Source: Candidatus Dietzia intestinipullorum
GTDB taxonomy: Bacteria > Actinomycetota > Actinomycetes > Mycobacteriales > Mycobacteriaceae
Length of the DNA stretch: 37,058 bases
Reading direction: 5' to 3'
NCBI GenBank assembly: GCA_019119635.1
Contig: DWWP01000050.1
Coordinates: 1-37,058 of the forward strand
Made by a program: the position numbers and the translations under genes. Of the stretch, positions 32,750 through 37,058 are shown piece after piece (the stretch's first letter is position 1; each line of letters starts with the position of its first letter). The notes below the pieces were generated by a model that saw nothing but the letters and a program-made list of their open reading frames with translations, was not told the DNA's origin and did no database searches.

Positions 32750-33634
32750 TCAGCCGCCGCAGCAGCCACCCCCGGCCCCGGGGACCTGCCGTACCTCTCG
32801 CGTGGTGAGGTTGCGCGCACCGAGTTCCGGGTCCGGCGGATACTCGACCCGGGCCAGGGACAGCCCACACGCCGGCGCCACCGGGACCGCCGAGGATCGC
32901 TCATTTTCCTGCAGCAGCCCCGAGATCCACTCCTGCGAGCGCCTGCCCTCCCCCACAGCCATCACCGCGCCCACGAGACTGCGCACCATGGACCAGCAGA
33001 AGGCGTCCGCACTCACGCTGGCGGTCCACACCTCGCCCGCCCCGGGGGCGTCGGCCCCCCGGGGGTCCGGCTCGGCGCGCCAGTCGAAACGCTGGAGTTC
33101 ACGGACGGTGGTGGCCCCGTCCCGGCGACGGCAGAACGCCGCGAAGTCGTTCAGACCGAGCAGCCGCGTGGAGGCCTCACGCACCGACTCCAGATCCGCC
33201 CGCCGGGTCCACGCCGCCGTGTCCCTGGCCCTGGTCGGCTCCACGCCCCACGGAGCGGTGCTGAGCCGGTACTCGTAATGCCTCCGCATCGCGGAGAAGC
33301 GGGCGTCGAACTCCGCCGGGGCCCACCGTGCGTCCATCACCGCGATATCGGAGGGCAGGAGTCGCACCAACCGCCGGACCAGAGCCTCCGGGCGCCCCTC
33401 GAGAGGCCGCTGGTCCAACCACGCCGGATCCACGTCCAGGTGGCAGACCTGTGCCCGGGCGTGGACCCCGGCGTCCGTCCGCCCGGCCACGGTGAGAGTG
33501 ACCGGGTGGCGGAGGACCGTGGCGAGCTCGGCCTCGAGGACCCCGCACACCGTGCGTCGGCCAGGCTGGCGCGCCCAGCCGGAGAAATCGGTGCCGTCGT
33601 AGGCGACGTCGAGGCGGATCCGTCGGGTGTTCAC
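32750..33634 (-). CDS. truA: tRNA pseudouridine(38-40) synthase TruA
   Basis: A 294-residue TruA, which makes pseudouridine at positions 38-40 of the tRNA anticodon arm. The catalytic Asp is in [13 protein letters not shown], and other family segments are [37 protein letters not shown] and [15 protein letters not shown]. The start is a GTG (VNTRRIRLD) with GGAGG close upstream. It is followed by an unusual C-terminal tail ending GGGCCGG. Its place near rplQ, rpoA and rpsD matches the mycobacterial order, here with one gene (SGNH) inserted between truA and rplQ. Confidence 0.95.
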   Translation of the reverse strand: MNTRRIRLDVAYDGTDFSGWARQPGRRTVCGVLEAELATVLRHPVTLTVAGRTDAGVHARAQVCHLDVDPAWLDQRPLEGRPEALVRRLVRLLPSDIAVMDARWAPAEFDARFSAMRRHYEYRLSTAPWGVEPTRARDTAAWTRRADLESVREASTRLLGLNDFAAFCRRRDGATTVRELQRFDWRAEPDPRGADAPGAGEVWTASVSADAFCWSMVRSLVGAVMAVGEGRRSQEWISGLLQENERSSAVPVAPACGLSLARVEYPPDPELGARNLTTREVRQVPGAGGGCCGG

Positions 33635-33730
33635 GGCCTCCGACGCTAGACCACGCCCGGGCCCGACCGCCAAGAACGCCCGGCCCCGACTGCCCCACGC
33701 CCCCGGCCGGACTTCCGGCACGATGGCCCC

Positions 33731-34648
33731 ATGTCGTCGTCTCCCGGCCCCGTCCCCTCCCGTGGGGTGGCCACGCTGCGCACCGCCGCCGTGGCCATCG
33801 CATTCGCGCTCGGCGCCTGCTCGCCGGCCGGCGAGCGGCCCGGCGCCGTCGCCCCGGAGGGCCCGGCCGAGCCCGGGGCCGGGGGCGGCGCGGCGGCGCG
33901 CTACGAGAACTACGTGGCCCTCGGGGACTCCTTCGCCGCTCTGGGGCCCGTCGCGGCCCCGACCACCGGTCCGGAGCACTGCCAGCGCTCCACCCGGAAC
34001 TACGCCGGTCTGCTCGCCGAACGGCCCGGCATCGGCACCCTGGTGGACGCCACGTGCGGGAGCGCGACGATCCCGGACCTGACGTCTCCGCAGAGCGCGC
34101 GGACGGCGCCGCAGTTCGATGCCCTGACCCCGGAGGTCGACCTGGTCACGCTCTCGATCGGCGGCAACGACGTCGGGTTCGGCGACATGGTGGAGTGCAT
34201 CGTCTCGACCCCGGGGGCCGACACCGGAGCGCCGTGCCGCGACCGCCTCGAGCTGTCCGTGACCGCGGCGCTCGACGGACTCGGCGCACAGTTGGACGGG
34301 GTCTATGCGGGGATCCGGGAGCACTCCCCCGACGCCCGGATCGTCACCACCGCATACCTGCCGCTGGTCCCGGCGGACGGGGGCTGCGACTTCGTCGCCC
34401 GGATGAGCCCCGGCGACGTCACCTGGACCCGGCACGTCACCGACCGGATCAACCGGATCGTCGTCGACGCCGCGGACCGCGCCGGGGCCGTGGCGGTGCT
34501 CCCCGATGACGCGCAGGAGCGCAGTGCGTGCACCGCGCCGGAGGCCCGCTACACCGACTTCACGGGACTCGAGACCGGCTCGCATCCGATGCACCCCACC
34601 GCGGCGGGCCACCGGGCGATGGCCGACGCCGTGTCAGAAGCTCTCTGA
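33731..34648 (+). CDS. SGNH/GDSL-type esterase lipoprotein
   Basis: A 305-residue exported esterase. The N-terminus has a hydrophobic signal segment and a lipobox L27-G28-A29-C30, so it is a likely lipoprotein. SGNH block motifs follow: GDSFAALG with nucleophile Ser67, [11 protein letters not shown] with the oxyanion Asn, and a final HPTAAGH with the catalytic His. Cysteines in EHCQRS, ATCGS, VECIV, GAPCRD, GGCDF and SACTA fit disulfides outside the cell. Related enzymes hydrolyse lipids or esters. The next gene, rplQ, is convergent with a strong hairpin between. A short leader of about 14 bases or a leaderless start is likely. Confidence 0.92.
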   Translation: MSSSPGPVPSRGVATLRTAAVAIAFALGACSPAGERPGAVAPEGPAEPGAGGGAAARYENYVALGDSFAALGPVAAPTTGPEHCQRSTRNYAGLLAERPGIGTLVDATCGSATIPDLTSPQSARTAPQFDALTPEVDLVTLSIGGNDVGFGDMVECIVSTPGADTGAPCRDRLELSVTAALDGLGAQLDGVYAGIREHSPDARIVTTAYLPLVPADGGCDFVARMSPGDVTWTRHVTDRINRIVVDAADRAGAVAVLPDDAQERSACTAPEARYTDFTGLETGSHPMHPTAAGHRAMADAVSEAL

Positions 34649-34668
34649 GCCGGCCGCCGCACGCGACA

Positions 34669-34703
34669 GGGCCCCGCCACCGCGTGAGGCGGTGACGGGG
34701 CCC
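34669..34703. terminator. bidirectional hairpin terminator after the SGNH gene and rplQ
   Basis: Arms at 34669-34683 (GGGCCCCGCCACCGC) and 34689-34703 (GCGGTGACGGGGCCC) pair over 15 positions with one mismatch, closing a 5-base loop GTGAG. It lies between the ends of the two convergent genes. No U tract follows. Confidence 0.85.
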
Positions 34704-34729
34704 GGGGTCGGCTGCTGATCGGCGAGGGA

Positions 34730-35317
34730 TCAGGCCTTGTCGGAGTCCGTCTCCGTGTCGTCCGCGTGGTTCGCGTCCTCGGACACGGACTCGGCCGTCT
34801 CCTCGGCCTGCTCGACCTCGGCCTCGTCGGCGGCCTCGACCTGATCCGCGACCGGGCTGTTGGCCTCCGCCTCGGCGGTGGTGGCGTCCTCGGCCGGCTT
34901 CTCGGCGGCCTTCTTGGAGGCGGCGGCGCGGGTGGCACGCGAGGCCTCGGCGGACGCGAGCTCCTCGGTCACGAGCGCGATCATCGCCATGGGCGCGTTG
35001 TCGCCCTTGCGGTTCTCGAGCTTGACGATCCGGGTGTAGCCACCGTCGCGGTTCGCGACCCGGGGGCCGATCTCCGCGAACAGCTTGTGCAGCACATCCT
35101 TGTCGCGGATGACCTTGGCGGCCTCACGACGGTCGGCCAGCGTCCCGCGGCGGGCCTTGGTGATGAGCTTCTCCGCGTAGGGGCGCAGCAGCTTCGCCTT
35201 GGACTCGGTGGTGCGGATGGCATCGTGCTCGAACAGCTGGCTGGCCATGTTCGACAGGATGAGCCGCTGGTGGGCGGGGGAACCGCCGAGGCGGGTGCCC
35301 TTCTTGGGCTTGGGCAT
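34730..35317 (-). CDS. rplQ: 50S ribosomal protein L17
   Basis: A 195-residue ribosomal protein L17. The N-terminal domain is textbook: [20 protein letters not shown], then [20 protein letters not shown] and [12 protein letters not shown]. The conserved core ends near residue 120. The tail (about 121-195) is rich in Ala, Glu and Asp (for example [15 protein letters not shown]-like stretches), longer than the roughly 127 residues of E. coli L17, as usual in actinobacteria. A strong AGGAGAA Shine-Dalgarno precedes the ATG. It is downstream of rpoA in one operon (36 bp gap). Confidence 0.98.
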   Translation of the reverse strand: MPKPKKGTRLGGSPAHQRLILSNMASQLFEHDAIRTTESKAKLLRPYAEKLITKARRGTLADRREAAKVIRDKDVLHKLFAEIGPRVANRDGGYTRIVKLENRKGDNAPMAMIALVTEELASAEASRATRAAASKKAAEKPAEDATTAEAEANSPVADQVEAADEAEVEQAEETAESVSEDANHADDTETDSDKA

Positions 35318-35353
35318 CAGATTCTCCTAGGAATTTATGTGCTGAGCGCTCGT

Positions 35354-36388
35354 TCAGAGCTGCTCGGTCTCGGCGTAGTCCTCGCCGCCCTCGTCGATCC
35401 ACGTACCGGTCTCGGCGTCGTAGCCGGCGACCGAGGCGGGGTCGAATCCGGGGGGCGCGTCCTTGAGGGAGAGACCCAGCTCGACGAGCTTGACCTTGAC
35501 CTCGTCGATCGACTTCTGGCCGAAGTTGCGGATGTCGAGCAGGTCCGTCTCGCTGCGCGCGACGAGCTCGCCCACGGTGTGGACCCCCTCGCGCTTGAGG
35601 CAGTTGTAGGAGCGCACCGACAGGTCCAGATCGTCGATGGGCATCCCGTACGCGGCGATGTGGTCCGCCTCCGCCGGGCTGGGCCCGATCTCGATGCCCT
35701 CGGCCTCGTCGTTGAGTTCCCGGGCCAGGCCGAACAGTTCGACCAGGGTCTTACCGGCGGATGCCAGGGCGTCGCGCGCGGTCATCGAGTTCTTGGTCTC
35801 GACGTCCAGGACCAGACGGTCGAAGTCGGTGCGCTGGTGCACACGGGTGGCCTCGACCTTGTAGCTCACCTTGAGAACCGGCGAGTAGATCGAGTCGATC
35901 GGGATCCGACCGATCTCATGCCCTGCGTCCTTGTTGAGGCCGGCGGGGATGTAGCCGCGGCCGCGCTCGACGACGAGCTCGATCTCCAGGCGGCCGTTCT
36001 CGTTGAGGGTCGCGATGTGCAGGTCCGGGTTGTGGACCTCCACGCCGGTCGGCGGGACGATGTCGCCCGCCGTGACGGCACCCGGGCCCTGCTTCTTGAG
36101 GTACATGGTGACCGGCTCGTCCTCGACGGACGAGACGACCAGACCCTTGAGGTTGAGGATGATGTCGGTGACATCCTCCTTGACGCCCGGCACGGTGGTG
36201 AACTCGTGCAGGACACCCTCGATGCGGATGCTGGTGACCGCCGCGCCCGGGATGGACGACAGCAGCGTGCGTCGCAGGGAGTTGCCGATGGTGTAACCGA
36301 AGCCGGGCTCGAGGGGCTCGAGGATGAAACGCGAACGGTTCTCGGCGACGGCTTCCTCGGTGAGAGTGGGCCGCTGGGAGATGAGCAT
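35354..36388 (-). CDS. rpoA: DNA-directed RNA polymerase subunit alpha
   Basis: A 344-residue RNA polymerase alpha subunit. The N-terminal assembly domain runs from [20 protein letters not shown] through [20 protein letters not shown] and [15 protein letters not shown]. The C-terminal DNA-binding domain begins after a linker near residue 245 and includes [20 protein letters not shown] and [22 protein letters not shown] precedes the ATG. It sits 106 bp after rpsD, with two hairpins in between, and before rplQ. Confidence 0.99.
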   Translation of the reverse strand: MLISQRPTLTEEAVAENRSRFILEPLEPGFGYTIGNSLRRTLLSSIPGAAVTSIRIEGVLHEFTTVPGVKEDVTDIILNLKGLVVSSVEDEPVTMYLKKQGPGAVTAGDIVPPTGVEVHNPDLHIATLNENGRLEIELVVERGRGYIPAGLNKDAGHEIGRIPIDSIYSPVLKVSYKVEATRVHQRTDFDRLVLDVETKNSMTARDALASAGKTLVELFGLARELNDEAEGIEIGPSPAEADHIAAYGMPIDDLDLSVRSYNCLKREGVHTVGELVARSETDLLDIRNFGQKSIDEVKVKLVELGLSLKDAPPGFDPASVAGYDAETGTWIDEGGEDYAETEQL

Positions 36389-36409
36389 GTGCTACCTCTT
36401 TCGATTCTC

Positions 36410-36429
36410 GGCGTCCGCTATTTGACGCC
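36410..36429 (-). other. small hairpin upstream of the rpoA ribosome-binding site
   Basis: GGCGTC (36410-36415) and GACGCC (36424-36429) form a 6-bp stem with an 8-base loop. It lies between the larger hairpin at 36443-36481 and the rpoA Shine-Dalgarno, in the order rpsD stop, large hairpin, small hairpin, rpoA start on the message. Function unknown. Confidence 0.45.
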
Positions 36430-36442
36430 GTAGGAACCCACC

Positions 36443-36481
36443 GTCGCCGGGAGGGCCGCGGCGGGCGGCCCTCCCGGCGAC
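36443..36481 (-). terminator. 17-bp perfect hairpin between rpsD and rpoA
   Basis: Arms GTCGCCGGGAGGGCCGC (36443-36459) and GCGGCCCTCCCGGCGAC (36465-36481) pair without mismatch around loop GGCGG, about 13 bases after the rpsD stop on the minus strand. It has no U tract. It could be a terminator, an attenuator or an RNA processing site that sets the ratio of S4 to RNA polymerase alpha. Confidence 0.7.
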
Positions 36482-36494
36482 AGGGGAGGACGGA

Positions 36495-37058
36495 TCACTT
36501 CGAGTAGAACTCGACGATCAGCTGCTCCTGGAGCGGCACGTCGACCTGCGCGCGCTCGGGGAGCTGGTGGACGAGGATCCGCAGGGTCGTGGGGACGACC
36601 TGCAGCCACGCCGGGACGGGACGCTCGCCGAGCATCTCCGCGGCGATCTCGAACCAGTCCATCTTGGTGGACCTGGGACGCACGTCGATGATGTCGTACT
36701 GCGACACCCGGTAGCTCGGGATGGTCACCTTCTGGTCGTTGACCCGGAGGTGCCCGTGGCTCACGAGCTGGCGGGCCTGCCGACGCGTCTGCGCGAGGCC
36801 CGCGCGGTACACGACGTTGTCGAGACGCGATTCCAGGATCTGGAGGAGATTCTCACCGGTCTTGCCAGGGCGGCGGTGGGCCTCCTGGTAGTAGCGGCGG
36901 AACTGCTTCTCCATGACGCCGTAGGTGAAGCGGGCCTTCTGCTTCTCCTGCAGCTGGGTGCGGTACTCGGACTCCTTGATCCGCGCACGGCCGTGGTGGC
37001 CGGGCGGGAAGGGCCGACGTTCGAATGCGGTGTCCCCACCCACGAGGTCGACGCCGAA
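36495..37058 (-). CDS. rpsD: 30S ribosomal protein S4 (5' end outside the window)
   Basis: The window holds the last 187 codons of rpsD; the start lies beyond position 37058. The reading frame is open to the end with FGVDLVGGDTAFERRPFPPG, and a full-length protein of about 201 residues would have roughly 14 more residues upstream. Features include HHGRARIKESEYRTQLQEKQ, KARFTYGVMEKQFRRYYQEA and the S4 RNA-binding domain ESRLDNVVYRAGLAQTRRQA with LVSHGHLRVNDQKVTIP. S4 is a primary 16S rRNA binder and in many bacteria a translational regulator of its own operon. The GTG codon at 37043 is internal, not the start. Confidence 0.98.
   Translation of the reverse strand, partial: FGVDLVGGDTAFERRPFPPGHHGRARIKESEYRTQLQEKQKARFTYGVMEKQFRRYYQEAHRRPGKTGENLLQILESRLDNVVYRAGLAQTRRQARQLVSHGHLRVNDQKVTIPSYRVSQYDIIDVRPRSTKMDWFEIAAEMLGERPVPAWLQVVPTTLRILVHQLPERAQVDVPLQEQLIVEFYSK

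Noticed and set aside
32750-34612. 620-codon extension of truA
   Set aside because: The upstream part is the reverse strand of the SGNH esterase gene. The TruA homology begins at the GTG at 33634.

Overview
The window is high-GC DNA from the chromosome of an actinobacterium of the order Mycobacteriales. Three things point there: a complete mycofactocin cluster, an ESX-4-type type VII secretion locus lying beside truA-rplQ-rpoA-rpsD as in mycobacteria, and frequent GTG or leaderless starts. Dietzia, Gordonia or Rhodococcus relatives fit best. The genus is an inference. Gene density is very high and no gene-free stretch exceeds 300 bases. I see no tRNA, rRNA, insertion sequence or CRISPR array.

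Region 1 (1-4.1 kb, all minus strand): a DUF1707 protein, a DUF302 protein, a CsoR/CstR-like repressor, a zinc alcohol dehydrogenase of the NDMA-dependent (mycofactocin-linked) type, a thioredoxin and an alpha/beta hydrolase. The dehydrogenase and hydrolase genes are preceded by three AACGTGTT-core boxes that resemble KstR operators.

Region 2 (4.15-12.1 kb): the mycofactocin cluster, reading mftA-B-C-D-[SDR]-E-F-G on the minus strand, with mftR divergent. mftA (28 aa) is very short but clear. A perfect 9-bp inverted repeat lies between mftA and mftR and fills the spacer of a good mftA promoter. MftA is the peptide precursor, MftB/C modify it, MftE and MftD release and oxidise the core, MftF glycosylates it, and MftG recycles the reduced cofactor. 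The SDR and the alcohol dehydrogenase are the likely client enzymes.

Region 3 (12.1-19.5 kb): a mixed metabolic stretch. It holds a DUF4442 thioesterase-like protein, a four-helix membrane protein with its winged-helix regulator and a double operator, a DrrAB-like exporter with a flavin-reductase-like protein, cobF, a VOC protein, a CitE-like lyase and an aldehyde dehydrogenase.

Region 4 (19.7-34.7 kb): an ESX-4 locus with esxT, esxU, an Rv3446c-like gene, eccC4, eccD4, mycP4, eccB4 and an eccE gene that the M. tuberculosis ESX-4 locus lacks. It is followed by an unrecognised 361-aa protein, truA and an SGNH esterase lipoprotein that stands about where mycobacteria carry cutinases.

Region 5 (34.7-37.06 kb, minus strand): rplQ, rpoA and the 3' part of rpsD, with a 17-bp perfect hairpin between rpsD and rpoA.
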